A program made the position numbers and the translations under genes. The notes beneath the pieces are model-generated. The model was not told the origin of the DNA. It did no database searches and was given only the letters and a program-made list of their open reading frames with translations. Of a stretch of DNA of 64,000 nucleotides, positions 8,441 to 18,300 are shown in pieces (within the stretch, counting starts at the first letter, position 1; each line of letters opens with the position of its first letter). The stretch is from PHAA01 sp034927445 (lineage in GTDB: Bacteria; Bacillota; Syntrophomonadia; Syntrophomonadales; Syntrophomonadaceae): contig JAYFPZ010000006.1 in assembly GCA_034927445.1 (NCBI GenBank), forward strand, positions 124,001 to 188,000, in the 5' to 3' direction.

Positions 8441-9556
8441 ATGGAAATGAATCAGGATAAATTGGCTCAGGTCGAGGTTTTTAAATTGCAGCCCGGGGAT
8501 ATAGATCATTTATTCCGGCGTTCCGGAGTCGCCGGCAACAAGTTGTCCGTTTTCCAATATAATGCCGAACAGGCGGCAGTAAGCAGTCCGTCGCCCTGGT
8601 TTAAAGCTCTGGCGGAAAGCCCCTTGTGCCGCAAAATCGGGAGGAATTTGCTGGAGCCGGATGTCAGGATCTCTTTCCATACCGGCGGCAACAATGCCGC
8701 CGAGGATAAATATCATGCTATGCTGACCCGGGAGGATAATACGGTCTTAGCCCAGTTTATTAATGCCGAAGGCCAGCTGCTGCTGCTGTATTTCCCCGAC
8801 GGGGAATCATTTATCCAGTGGTGGGCAGGGATATATGCGGCGGCGGGAATGGAGAAATATCCGGTCGTATTTGACGGCGCCCTGGAAACTGAAGTACTGA
8901 TATGCGCTCTGCATTGTGTGGATATATATCGCCGCTTCTATCTGGAAAGCATGCTGGATTACCGCGGTTTAGTCGACTTATCGATAACCACTGCCGATTT
9001 TGTGCAGTTATTAAAAAAATCACTGGCCAGCGCCGATAAACGCTGGCTCCTGCCCACCTTGTTCGAAATTACCCCGGGGCTTCGCCGCAGCAATATAGCC
9101 CTTAAGCCAGGACACCTGAAAAAGCTTGAAGAATTGGGTTTTGTCAGCAGCCAAGATTCGTTACTTACCTTGGCGGAACGTTCGCGGCTTATGGGAACCG
9201 AATTCATATCTTCCTGGATGAATGCCACCGGGTGGCAGGCGACCGCTTTGATCAAAGGCGAGGAAAAGAGCCTTTCCCGGGTATTTTTGGCCGCTACTGC
9301 CTTTGCCAATCATCTGTTTTCGTTTGAAAGCCTGGCCGGCGGAGAAAGCCGGTTTCGGCATAAAGCAGTGACAACCCGGGAACTGACCGTCAATCTGCTT
9401 AGCTGGCTGGAGGCAGTTAAAAAGGTGACCGGGGATAATGCCCCGCCGGCGCCAAATACCGGAAAAAGCGCGGCTAAAACTAAATTCTGCGGCCAATGCG
9501 GGGCCGAGTTCAAACCGGGTAAAAAATTCTGTACCAGTTGCGGAGCACCTTTATAA
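8441..9556 (+). CDS. Unknown protein with C-terminal zinc ribbon
   Basis: A 371-residue soluble protein, start ATG at 8441 after AAGGAGG. The last 25 residues form a double-CxxC zinc ribbon (KFCGQCGAEF and KFCTSCGAPL). The first 310 residues are alpha/beta and not recognised; they contain a Trp-rich stretch (FIQWWAGIY) and a late HTH-like region (LKKLEELGFVSS). No signal peptide or membrane segment is seen, so it is cytoplasmic. It lies 48 bases after the giant exported protein and 14 bases before another zinc-ribbon protein. A role as chaperone, regulator or immunity partner of the giant protein is possible but has no direct support. Confidence 0.75.
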   Translation: MEMNQDKLAQVEVFKLQPGDIDHLFRRSGVAGNKLSVFQYNAEQAAVSSPSPWFKALAESPLCRKIGRNLLEPDVRISFHTGGNNAAEDKYHAMLTREDNTVLAQFINAEGQLLLLYFPDGESFIQWWAGIYAAAGMEKYPVVFDGALETEVLICALHCVDIYRRFYLESMLDYRGLVDLSITTADFVQLLKKSLASADKRWLLPTLFEITPGLRRSNIALKPGHLKKLEELGFVSSQDSLLTLAERSRLMGTEFISSWMNATGWQATALIKGEEKSLSRVFLAATAFANHLFSFESLAGGESRFRHKAVTTRELTVNLLSWLEAVKKVTGDNAPPAPNTGKSAAKTKFCGQCGAEFKPGKKFCTSCGAPL

Positions 9557-9570
9557 AGGGAAGTGAAATT

Positions 9571-10605
9571 GTGGGTGACTTAAAGTTCTGCCCCGCATGC
9601 GGGGCACAATTAGCGGCAAATGACAGCTTCTGCGGGGAATGCGGTTATGATATCAATTCCCCGGCTGCTGCAACTGCAAATCAGCCCCAGGAAAATGGTC
9701 CGGTGTCAGCAACGGCCCCATATCCTGCTGAGCGGCAGCCACCGGTAATGACAGATCCTTATACCGCTCCGGTAATGCCGGCACCGGCAGGAAATATTGC
9801 GGATATGGGTGTTAAAAGTTCCTCCAATAAAATCGCATTGGTTATTATGGTTTCCCTGCTGGCATTGTTATTTATGGCGAGCGGCGGCTTATACTGCTGG
9901 ATTTCCCGGGGTGAAGAGCCGGGCACCCAAGCTTCTTTGCCAACGGCCGGACAGAATCAGATTGCGGCTCCCTCTAAACAGACTGCTTCTGATAGATTAG
10001 CCCAGCTTGATTTGACCCGGGCCTCCACCTATTTATCAGAGCCGGGCTTGAAGTGCACCTTTTTTGTTAATTACCCGGATGGAACAGCCGGAGTTGTGCA
10101 AAGGATCAGCGCTCAGATAGTTTCCAATGAGGCGGTGCGGGTAAGCGAAGTGGAAACCGGGGTGGATCAGGGGGAAGACTTCGGTTATGGGTTTCATTAT
10201 GTGGAGCGGGCGGATGGAACGTATTATATTCTTGATGAGACTCCTAATGAGATATTTCCATTGCTGAAAAACAGCATGACAGTCGGACAAAGCTGGAATT
10301 ATCAGGATGAATACGGGCAGGTTACCTGGACGGTACTGGATATGGGCGTTGATTTAAATCTGGGTTTTACATCCTTTGAAGATTGTCTGCTGGTAAAAGA
10401 AGACAATCAGGCGGTGGATTTCCAATCCATTACCTATTATGCCCCGGGCCGGGGAAGTGTATTGGTTATTGATCCCAGCGATAAAACTGAGTACTACAAG
10501 CTTACTGCCATTGAGAAAATTGATCTGGCCCAGACGGCTGAATCTCTGAAAAAGTGGTGTCCCAATTACTACGATATTAAGGACGACCGAAACCAAAGTT
10601 ATTAA
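9571..10605 (+). CDS. Membrane-anchored protein with N-terminal zinc ribbon
   Basis: The start is probably the GTG at 9571 after AAAGGGAAG; the open frame extends upstream into the previous gene. Residues 4-26 are a zinc ribbon (KFCPACGAQL, then SFCGECG). A Pro/Ala-rich linker leads to one membrane segment (about 86-110), followed by an outside domain of about 230 residues. This layout (cytoplasmic zinc ribbon, single membrane span, external domain) is common in Firmicutes envelope proteins. The outer domain has alternating beta strands (for example SYQD-like and YYILDE segments) and no catalytic motif I can name. It is one of three zinc-ribbon proteins in this operon. Confidence 0.75.
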   Translation: MGDLKFCPACGAQLAANDSFCGECGYDINSPAAATANQPQENGPVSATAPYPAERQPPVMTDPYTAPVMPAPAGNIADMGVKSSSNKIALVIMVSLLALLFMASGGLYCWISRGEEPGTQASLPTAGQNQIAAPSKQTASDRLAQLDLTRASTYLSEPGLKCTFFVNYPDGTAGVVQRISAQIVSNEAVRVSEVETGVDQGEDFGYGFHYVERADGTYYILDETPNEIFPLLKNSMTVGQSWNYQDEYGQVTWTVLDMGVDLNLGFTSFEDCLLVKEDNQAVDFQSITYYAPGRGSVLVIDPSDKTEYYKLTAIEKIDLAQTAESLKKWCPNYYDIKDDRNQSY

Positions 10606-10621
10606 TTAAGGGGGCTTTTTC

Positions 10622-11878
10622 ATGCCGGCTGCTTCAGGTGCTGTGGAATTATGGCGGCGCATGGCTTTATTGTTGGGGGCATTGATCGGGACGGCCTTGT
10701 TCTTTTATGTGGCACCGGCCATGGTCGGTGTTAGCGTCGTGGACTGGGAACAGGAGCAGGCTGATGAATTGAAATCCTACAGCGGCTATGTATCGAAAGA
10801 AGATAAAAGACTCAGCCAGTTGCCCCTTACCGAGTATATCCGGGAAAAAACCGGCGGGCAGGTTACGCCGGTTGACAGCGGTCAATGGCATGAGTTTTTT
10901 CAGCAAGTTCAGACCGCCAGTTATGGCCATTACGAGAGCTCAATATACGGTGACCGGGTGAGTGAAGAAGATAAAGATGATTTTTGGAAGCCTACGGGTA
11001 CGGTAGCAGTATTTTTCAAACCGGAGGAAATGCCTTTTCAAACATGGGGCTTTCTTCCCGAGGACGGGAAATCGATTTATATCAGCACCACTCAAAACGG
11101 CACAACCGCTTATTTGCAGCTGAGCTATCAGGATTACCGCACAAGTATAAGTGCTATGTCAACCCCTTACCGGGTAGCGCCGGACTGGCTCTACCACCCC
11201 TATCGCAGTTTGGGAACCGGTATTTTGATATTGGGCCTGCTGTTTTATATATTTCTGCCCCGCCGGAAAACGCAACCGGAAGACATAAGGTATTCTACCG
11301 GCAGCATGCTGGCCGGGGATCTGGCGGCGGTAATACTCTTGGCCCCTTTTTACGGACTGCCTTTTTTGATCAACGGAGGCACTGTGCAGGCCTTTACCGG
11401 GATGTGGCCGGTTACTGCGGCTATGTGGCTGCTGGCCCTTATAGCCATAGTGCTGTTCTGGTATAATGCCTGGAGCGCTTCCTACCGGATTGAGCTGACC
11501 CCTCAAGGGCTTTATCTGATTACTTTCAAAGGGGTCAGGGAATGCCGCTTCGATGAAATAACGGCAGTGGATTTGGTAACCTTGAGAAACCCGGGCTGGT
11601 TCCGTAAATTATTCCTGGCCCTGGCGATATTGTCATTAGCCGGCGGCGGCAGGTCATCACAGCCGGCGGGCAGTGCTTTGCTGGCAGCTACGGCGGCCTA
11701 TGGGGGCCTGCAGATCAAAGGCCGAAGCGGGGGCAAACCTTTATATATATGGTTTACGGATCAGAACGGCGGAGTGATCATTAAAAACTTCGACCGAGTG
11801 CCGGACGCCATTGAGTCGGCCGGGATAACCATCAATCAGGAAACGCGTGAAATTGAAGGGTTTTCCATGTTTATGTAA
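10622..11878 (+). CDS. Multi-pass membrane protein with a PH-like C-terminal part
   Basis: A 418-residue protein starting at ATG 10622 after AAGGGGGC. Hydrophobic segments lie at about 17-37, 198-215, 236-260 and 262-283. Between the first two is an external domain of about 160 residues. The C-terminal 130 residues (SYRIELTPQGLYLITF onwards, ending before IEGFSMFM) read like a bacterial PH-type domain: a short beta series with a hydrophobic helix inserted. Function is unknown. It sits 16 bases after the zinc-ribbon membrane protein and about 120 bases before LemA, within the same operon. Confidence 0.7.
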   Translation: MPAASGAVELWRRMALLLGALIGTALFFYVAPAMVGVSVVDWEQEQADELKSYSGYVSKEDKRLSQLPLTEYIREKTGGQVTPVDSGQWHEFFQQVQTASYGHYESSIYGDRVSEEDKDDFWKPTGTVAVFFKPEEMPFQTWGFLPEDGKSIYISTTQNGTTAYLQLSYQDYRTSISAMSTPYRVAPDWLYHPYRSLGTGILILGLLFYIFLPRRKTQPEDIRYSTGSMLAGDLAAVILLAPFYGLPFLINGGTVQAFTGMWPVTAAMWLLALIAIVLFWYNAWSASYRIELTPQGLYLITFKGVRECRFDEITAVDLVTLRNPGWFRKLFLALAILSLAGGGRSSQPAGSALLAATAAYGGLQIKGRSGGKPLYIWFTDQNGGVIIKNFDRVPDAIESAGITINQETREIEGFSMFM

Positions 11879-12002
11879 ACTAGATGTTCCTGCAGCCCGA
11901 AAGACCGAAAAGGGATTTTTATCTGCTGCATGAACAGGAATCGGTCAAATAACCGGCAAGATAATAATTTTAATAATTATGTATGCGGAGGAGGCAAAAA
12001 GA

Positions 12003-12560
12003 ATGGTTGGACTTATAGCTATCGGGGTAATCGTGGTATTATTGGCAGTCTTTTTAATCAGCATCTACAACAGCCTGGTGCAGTTGCGGCAGCGGGTACA
12101 GAATGCCTGGTCCCAGGTGGATGTGCAGTTGAAAAGACGCTATGATTTGATCCCCAATCTGGTTAACGCGGTCAAGGGCTATGCCCAGCATGAAAAAACA
12201 ACGTTGGAAAACGTGACCCAGGCACGGAATATGGCCATGGCAGCAGGAAATGTAAAAGATCAGGCCCAGGCAGAGAATATGCTGAGCGGAGCGTTAAAAT
12301 CTTTATTTGCCATAGCGGAAGCTTATCCGGAACTGAAAGCCAACACTAACTTTATCCAATTGCAGTCAGAACTCAGCGATACCGAAAGCAAGATTGCTTT
12401 TGCCCGTCAGTTTTATAACGATACGGTGCAGAAATTCAATATAAAGATAGAAATTTTCCCCAACAACCTGGTGGCAGGTATGTTGGGATTTTCCATGGTT
12501 GATTATTTCACCCTGCAGGGAGAATCTGAGGCACGACAGGTAGTTAAAGTAGAATTTTAA
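12003..12560 (+). CDS. lemA: LemA family protein
   Basis: A 185-residue protein starting at ATG 12003 after GGAGGAGG; an in-frame ATG at 11979 lies upstream of that site. It has an N-terminal membrane anchor and then the LemA signature region (YNSLVQLRQRVQNAWSQVDV, then LKRRYDLIPNLVNAVKGY). LemA proteins are membrane-anchored helical bundles of uncertain function, very often encoded next to DUF2207/TPM-type membrane proteins, as here (the next gene starts 13 bases after the stop). The length matches the family. Confidence 0.95.
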   Translation: MVGLIAIGVIVVLLAVFLISIYNSLVQLRQRVQNAWSQVDVQLKRRYDLIPNLVNAVKGYAQHEKTTLENVTQARNMAMAAGNVKDQAQAENMLSGALKSLFAIAEAYPELKANTNFIQLQSELSDTESKIAFARQFYNDTVQKFNIKIEIFPNNLVAGMLGFSMVDYFTLQGESEARQVVKVEF

Positions 12561-12573
12561 AGGAGAATACCGG

Positions 12574-14463
12574 ATGAAGAGAAATAGCTTGGTCCATAGA
12601 TTGAAAACGATATTTTTAAGTCTTTTTATGGGATTGCTGATGACCCTGGTATTTTTACCTGGTATTGCCCAGGCTCGTACCCTAACGATGGAAAAGGTAA
12701 CGGTAGATGCCCAGGTCCTGCCGGATGCCTCCATGCAGGTTACGGAAAAAATTACAGTTGATTTTTCCGGGCGTTGGAACGGCTTTTACATTAAAATCCC
12801 GCAAGGCAGTACCCCTATCAAAGAAGTTACGGTGAAAGAAAACGGCAAACCCTATGTATTCCATCCTGGCACCGGATATGGACCTGCCGGAACCTATCTT
12901 ACCAAGGTCGAGGGTAATCAAATGCTGATCGACTGGAGCATATCTGCTGCCGATGAAGTCCGTACCTTTGAGGTATCTTATCGGGTTATAAACGCGGTTA
13001 AAATCCACGATGACTCGGCTGAGCTATACCGAAAATTTATTGGCGAGGCGAATGGAAACAAGATAGCCGAAGTTCAGGTGAATCTTAAGCTCCCGGCCGG
13101 AGCTGAAAAATATAAACAGGGAGAAGATATCAAAATCTGGGGACATGGGCCCCTGACCGGAGCAGTAAACTTTACCGGACCGAATACCGTGGCCTGGTCG
13201 GTCAAAAATCTTCCGGCCTATACTTTTTTGGAAGGCCGGGTAGTCCTGCCCACTGCTTTATTTGCCGGGGCACCGGCGGAAGCTTATACCAATCAGCCGG
13301 CACTAACCAACATCTTAGGCGAAGAACAAGGCTGGGCTGATCAGGCAAATAAAGAGCGCATGAAGGCTCAAGCAGAGCTTGCCGGAGGGGCAGGTATAAT
13401 TGGCGGTTCCCTAGCCGGAGTTTTCTTGCTGTGGCGCAGATTCGGCCGCAAACACCCCACTATTTTTGACGGCGATTATTATCGGGATTTGCCGGCCAAT
13501 TACAGTCCGGCCGAATTTAGTGTACTTTGGAATTTCAAAGCTATGAACGCCAATGATATCACAGCGACCATCATGGACCTGGCCCGACGGAAATTCCTCT
13601 TTTTGGAGGAAGATACCCTACAGGTGCACAGATTCTTGGGTAGCAAAGAGGTCGCCACCTTCCGGCTCAGTTTCATGCCGGCTCCGGAACCGGCAGCATT
13701 GCGAAAACCTGAGGAAGCGACATTAAGGCCTCATGAAATCGAACTGATCGATTTTCTGAAAAATGATATCGGCGGTGGCAAAGATTATATTTATCTGACT
13801 GATATAGAAGAATACGCCAAAAAGAATGGCGAAGCATTTTATGCCTTCTGGAGCGGCTGGACTTCCAGTATCACTGCCAAATGCGAAGCGTACAATTTCT
13901 TTGATAGTAACGGCAGTATGTCGCTATTGACCGTGTTAGGAGGAATCGCGCTCTTTGTTATAGGTTTTGTCCTGGCCGCCCGGATCGGGACTATCGGCTG
14001 GGCTATGATCATTGCCGGAATCATCATTTTCTTCGTCCCGCGCTTTTTTAAACGTCGTTCAGTGACTGGGCAGGAAGATTATGTGCGCTGGTCAGCGTTT
14101 AAAAAGTTTCTGGAACATTTTTCAGAAATACAGCGGCATGAGATCCCCAGCCTCATCATTTGGGAGCATTATCTAGTTTATGCGGTCACATTGGGGGTAG
14201 CCAAAGAAGTTATTAAACAACTGGAAGTGGTCTTTCCCAATATGCAGGATGGTGATTATCGCTTCGGTTATGGATGGATGATGTATGGAACTTATCATTC
14301 CGGCATGAATGCGCTGACGAATTCCTTCGATGGGATCGGCAATTCTTTCGAGCGTTCCTTGGCATCAGCACAGAAAGCAGTCAGCAAGTCTTCATCCGGC
14401 TCTGGCGGCGGTGGAGGATTTTCCGGCGGCGGAGGCGGCGGCAGCAGCTACGGAGGAAGATAA
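12574..14463 (+). CDS. DUF2207 domain membrane protein
   Basis: A 629-residue protein with a cleavable signal peptide (1-33, ending GIAQA), an external DUF2207 domain (about 36-230, beginning with the 'v.a.v..dgsm.Vte.i' pattern), a membrane segment near 270-287, a cytoplasmic region, two more membrane segments (about 448-490), and a C-terminal Gly/Ser tail (GGGGGFSGGGGGGSSYGGR). That architecture and tail are typical of the DUF2207 family. It follows LemA closely, the usual pairing. Its biochemical role is not known; envelope stress or membrane homeostasis has been suggested for such pairs. Confidence 0.9.
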   Translation: MKRNSLVHRLKTIFLSLFMGLLMTLVFLPGIAQARTLTMEKVTVDAQVLPDASMQVTEKITVDFSGRWNGFYIKIPQGSTPIKEVTVKENGKPYVFHPGTGYGPAGTYLTKVEGNQMLIDWSISAADEVRTFEVSYRVINAVKIHDDSAELYRKFIGEANGNKIAEVQVNLKLPAGAEKYKQGEDIKIWGHGPLTGAVNFTGPNTVAWSVKNLPAYTFLEGRVVLPTALFAGAPAEAYTNQPALTNILGEEQGWADQANKERMKAQAELAGGAGIIGGSLAGVFLLWRRFGRKHPTIFDGDYYRDLPANYSPAEFSVLWNFKAMNANDITATIMDLARRKFLFLEEDTLQVHRFLGSKEVATFRLSFMPAPEPAALRKPEEATLRPHEIELIDFLKNDIGGGKDYIYLTDIEEYAKKNGEAFYAFWSGWTSSITAKCEAYNFFDSNGSMSLLTVLGGIALFVIGFVLAARIGTIGWAMIIAGIIIFFVPRFFKRRSVTGQEDYVRWSAFKKFLEHFSEIQRHEIPSLIIWEHYLVYAVTLGVAKEVIKQLEVVFPNMQDGDYRFGYGWMMYGTYHSGMNALTNSFDGIGNSFERSLASAQKAVSKSSSGSGGGGGFSGGGGGGSSYGGR

Positions 14464-14477
14464 AGGAGGAATGGTAA

Positions 14478-15140
14478 ATGCTTTGCCCTAATTGCGGTTC
14501 GGACTCTGAAAAAAATATTAAATTTTGTACTGAATGCGGCAGCGTTCTAATGCAGGAAGTGGAAAAAGCGGAAGCGGAAGTCAAAAGCCGGGTCGGTTAT
14601 TCTGCCCTTATAAATGATCCCGCTTTTGCCAGGTATATGCGGAATGCCAAAATATGGTCATTTACCTTTGCCCTTATTATAGCGGTTGCAGCTATAATCG
14701 GATTCTTTATATATGGAGAAACCAGCTCCGAAATGGATAACCCCGAAGCCCTTTATATCGGTATGGGAATTGGGGGAATGTTCTTGCTGATAGCTGTCTT
14801 TCAGACGATTGGCCGGAGCAGAAGCAAAAATTGGGACGGGGTAGTAATAGATAAAAAATTTGAGAAAAAAAGGCGCAAACGGGAATCCGGCACCTATAAA
14901 TTATATACAGTAGTCTTTCAGACTGACAGCGGCAAGGTCCTCGAAAGAAGTGTCGAAGATGATGATACCCTTTATAATTACTATCAGATCGGGGATAAGG
15001 TCCGTCATCACAAGGGCTTGAATTCAATCGAAAAATACGATAAATCAGGCGACAGCATTATATTCTGCAGTGCCTGCAGCAGTTTAAACGACATCAATGA
15101 CGACAAATGCTTCCGCTGCTCCTGCCCCCTGTTGAAATAG
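14478..15140 (+). CDS. Membrane protein with zinc ribbons at both ends
   Basis: A 220-residue protein, start ATG 14478 after AAAGGAGG. Residues 1-21 form a zinc ribbon (LCPNCGSDSE and KFCTECG). Two membrane segments follow (about 56-76 and 88-107). A short beta domain (GVVIDKKFEKK to VRHHKGL) resembles domains that follow a membrane hairpin in DUF3592-like proteins. A second Cys cluster (FCSACSSLND and KCFRCSCP) closes the protein. It is the last gene of the operon, 14 bases after the DUF2207 gene. Zinc ribbons at both cytoplasmic ends are unusual. Function is unknown. Confidence 0.75.
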   Translation: MLCPNCGSDSEKNIKFCTECGSVLMQEVEKAEAEVKSRVGYSALINDPAFARYMRNAKIWSFTFALIIAVAAIIGFFIYGETSSEMDNPEALYIGMGIGGMFLLIAVFQTIGRSRSKNWDGVVIDKKFEKKRRKRESGTYKLYTVVFQTDSGKVLERSVEDDDTLYNYYQIGDKVRHHKGLNSIEKYDKSGDSIIFCSACSSLNDINDDKCFRCSCPLLK

Positions 15141-15293
15141 ACATCTCTGTTCTTCTATTACCTGATTTATTCTGACTGCCTTCGGTTTCCCCTTTTACTT
15201 TTTGGACATTTTCATATAGCCTTGCGTCCCCCGGTTGCTTCTCGCACCGTTATGAATACAAGATTTGGGGGAGATTTAAGCAAATCGATAGAG

Positions 15294-15299
15294 TATAAT
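15294..15299 (+). promoter_or_regulatory. Putative -10 box of the pyruvate carboxylase promoter
   Basis: TATAAT lies at 15294-15299. No good TTGACA box is present 16-18 bases upstream, so the promoter may be activator-dependent. Transcription from here would start at about 15305, right at the left arm of the long hairpin described next. Confidence 0.45.
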
Positions 15300-15302
15300 T
15301 AG

Positions 15303-15360
15303 TAAGGTAAGCGCGCTAGTCTGGACCCGCCGCAGACGGTGAAATTGGGCGCTTACCTTA
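15303..15360 (+). promoter_or_regulatory. Structured 5' leader of pyruvate carboxylase
   Basis: TAAGGTAAGCGC (15303-15314) pairs perfectly with GCGCTTACCTTA (15349-15360). Inside is a smaller hairpin, GTCTG (15319-15323) with CAGAC (15333-15337). There is no U-run, so it is not an intrinsic terminator. It ends 30 bases before the start codon at 15391. It could be a cis-acting RNA or, as DNA, an operator with widely spaced arms. It does not match any riboswitch class I can recall. Confidence 0.5.
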
Positions 15361-15390
15361 AGATATGAAATCAGAAATGGGGAACGGTTT

Positions 15391-18300
15391 ATGAAGAGTT
15401 TCAAGAAGGTATTGATTGCAAACCGGGGTGAAATTGCAATACGTATAATAAGAGCATGTCATGAATTGAATATCAGAACGGTGTCGGTCTACTCCAACGA
15501 AGATAAACTGGCATTATTCAGGACCAAATCAGACGAATCTTATTTGATTGGCAACAATAAAGGACCGGTAGAGACCTACCTGAGTATTGAAGAGATAATC
15601 GGCCTGGCTGTCAAGAAAGGGGTGGATGCTATTCATCCGGGTTATGGGTTTTTGGCAGAGAATCCTGAGTTTGCCAGTAAATGCATTGAGTCCGGCATAG
15701 AATTTATCGGTCCGACTCCGGAAATGATGGAGAAATTAGGCGACAAAATCCAATCCAAGCTGATTGCCCATAGTATCGGGGTGCCTACCATCCCCGGGGT
15801 CGAAAAGGCAATTAGAACTGACAAGGAAGCCTTAAAATTTGCCCGGCAATGCGGCTACCCTATCATGCTCAAGGCATCCGCCGGCGGCGGCGGCAGGGGC
15901 ATGCGCATAGTGAGAGACGAAGCGGATTTATTAAGAGAATTTCACAGCGCTAAAAACGAAGCCTTAAAAGCTTTCGGTATTGATGACATATTTATTGAAA
16001 AATACTTGGAAAGGCCCAAACATATAGAGGTTCAGGTTCTGGGCGACAAATACGGCAATGTAGTCCATTTGTACGAAAGAGACTGTTCTATTCAAAGACG
16101 CCATCAAAAGGTGATAGAATTCACCCCGGCATTGGCCATCAGCGAAGAGCAGAGGAAAACCATATGTGAAGATGCTGTAAAAATAGCCCGTTCGGTGAAA
16201 TACAGAAGTGCGGGCACAGTTGAATTTCTGCTGGATAATCAGGGCAACCATTATTTTATAGAGATGAATCCCAGGATTCAAGTGGAACATACGGTTACCG
16301 AAATCGTCACCGGGATAGATATCGTTCAAAGCCAGCTTCTTATTGCCCAGGGTTATAGGCTAAATTCCGAGAAAATAGGCATTCCCCGCCAAAAATCAAT
16401 TAAAGTAAGGGGATACGCTATTCAATGCCGGGTCACCACGGAAGACCCCTCCAACAGCTTTGCTCCTGATACCGGCAAGATCGATGTGTACAGAACCGGA
16501 GGCGGTTTGGGCATACGTTTGGATGGCGGCAATGGGTATACCGGGTCCATCATCAGTCCCTACTATGACAGTTTGCTGGTGAAGATTACCTCGTCGGCAC
16601 GAACCTTCGAAGATGCTATTAACAAATCCAAGCGGGCCATCCGGGAGACAATTATCAGTGGGGTCAAGACCAACGAGGCATTCCTGCTTAATGTGCTGTC
16701 TCATCCCACCTTTGTCAAGGGTGAATGTGACACTGGTTTTTTGGATTCAACCCCGGAATTATTTGACATTACCCCGCGTGAGGATCACGAGGCCAATATA
16801 CTGAGATTTATTGGGGAAAAGGTGGTAAATGAAAGCAGAGGAATTAAAAAGGATTATAATGTGCCCCGGGTGCCCAAGATCAACCCCGGCCACAAACTTA
16901 GCGGCACCAAACAGATATTGGAGCGGAAGGGTCCCGAAGGGCTGGTAGCCTGGGTCAAATCCCAGAAAAAACTGCTGCTGACGGATACTACCATGCGTGA
17001 CGCGCATCAATCTTTGACCGCCACCAGAATGAGGACCGTCGACATGTTGAGGATTGCCGAGGCCGGCGCTCATTTGGCCCAGGATCTGTTCTCACTGGAG
17101 ATGTGGGGTGGGGCTACTTTTGACGTGGCTTACCGCTTTTTATACGAGTCCCCCTGGGAAAGGCTGACCGAACTGCGCCAAAAGATGCCCAATATTTTAT
17201 TCCAGATGTTGTTCAGAGGGGCCAATGCGGTGGGCTATACCAATTACCCCGACAATGTAATCAGAGCATTTATTAGAGAATCTGCGGATGCCGGCATTGA
17301 TGTATTCAGAATCTTTGATTCGCTGAACTGGCTGAAGGGAATGGAAATAGCCATCGATGAGACGGTCAAATGCAATAAAATTGCCGAAGCCTGCATTTGC
17401 TACACCGGGGACATCCTGGATGAGCGCCGAGACAAATACTCCCTGCAGTATTATGTCAAAACCGCCAAAGAAATAGAGAAAATGGGGGCGCATATGCTTG
17501 GGATCAAAGACATGGCAGGGCTTTTAAAACCATATGCGGCGGAAAAACTCATCAGAGCGCTGAAAGAGGAAATATCACTGCCCATCCACCTGCACACCCA
17601 TGACAGCAGCGGCAACGGAGTTGCGACCGTACTTATGGCGGCCGACGCCGGGGTGGATATTGCCGATACCGCTTTCAACAGCATGTCCGGACTGACCAGT
17701 CAGCCCGCCTTGAATTCGGTAGTGGCCGCCCTGGAAAATACCAACCGCGCCACCGGCATCGTACTGGATGAGATTCAGGAAATCGCGGATTACTGGGATG
17801 ATATAAGGCCCATATACAGTCAATTCGAGTCGGACCTCAAGTCAGGCACGGCTGAGGTATATAAATACGAGATTCCCGGCGGACAGTATTCCAACCTCAA
17901 GCCCCAGGTGGAGAGTTTCGGCCTGGGACATAAGTTCAAAGAGGTCAAGGAAATGTACCGGACGGTAAATGAGATGCTGGGGGACATCGTGAAAGTCACC
18001 CCCTCATCCAAACTGGTGGGGGATCTGGCCATATTCATGGTCAAGAACGACCTGACCCCCGCCAATATATTGGAAAAAGGCCGGAGTATGGCCTTCCCGG
18101 ATTCAGCCATAGCTTATTTTGAGGGCATGATGGGTCAGCCGGTAGGGGGATTCCCCGAAGATATCCAAAAGGTAGTTTTGAAAGACCGGCAGCCGATTAC
18201 CGTGCGTCCCGGGGAATTACTGGAACCGGTGGATTTCGACGTCATAAAGAACCATTTGGAGGTTAAATACAATATGAAACCCTCCATGCAAGATGCTCTG

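Noticed and set aside
15190..15270. On the minus strand the stretch reads GGGGGACGCAAGGCT, like the core of a cyclic-di-GMP-I riboswitch.
   Set aside because: The second half of the aptamer (the GGTAGC...GTTACC part) is missing, P1b is too short, and no minus-strand gene follows.
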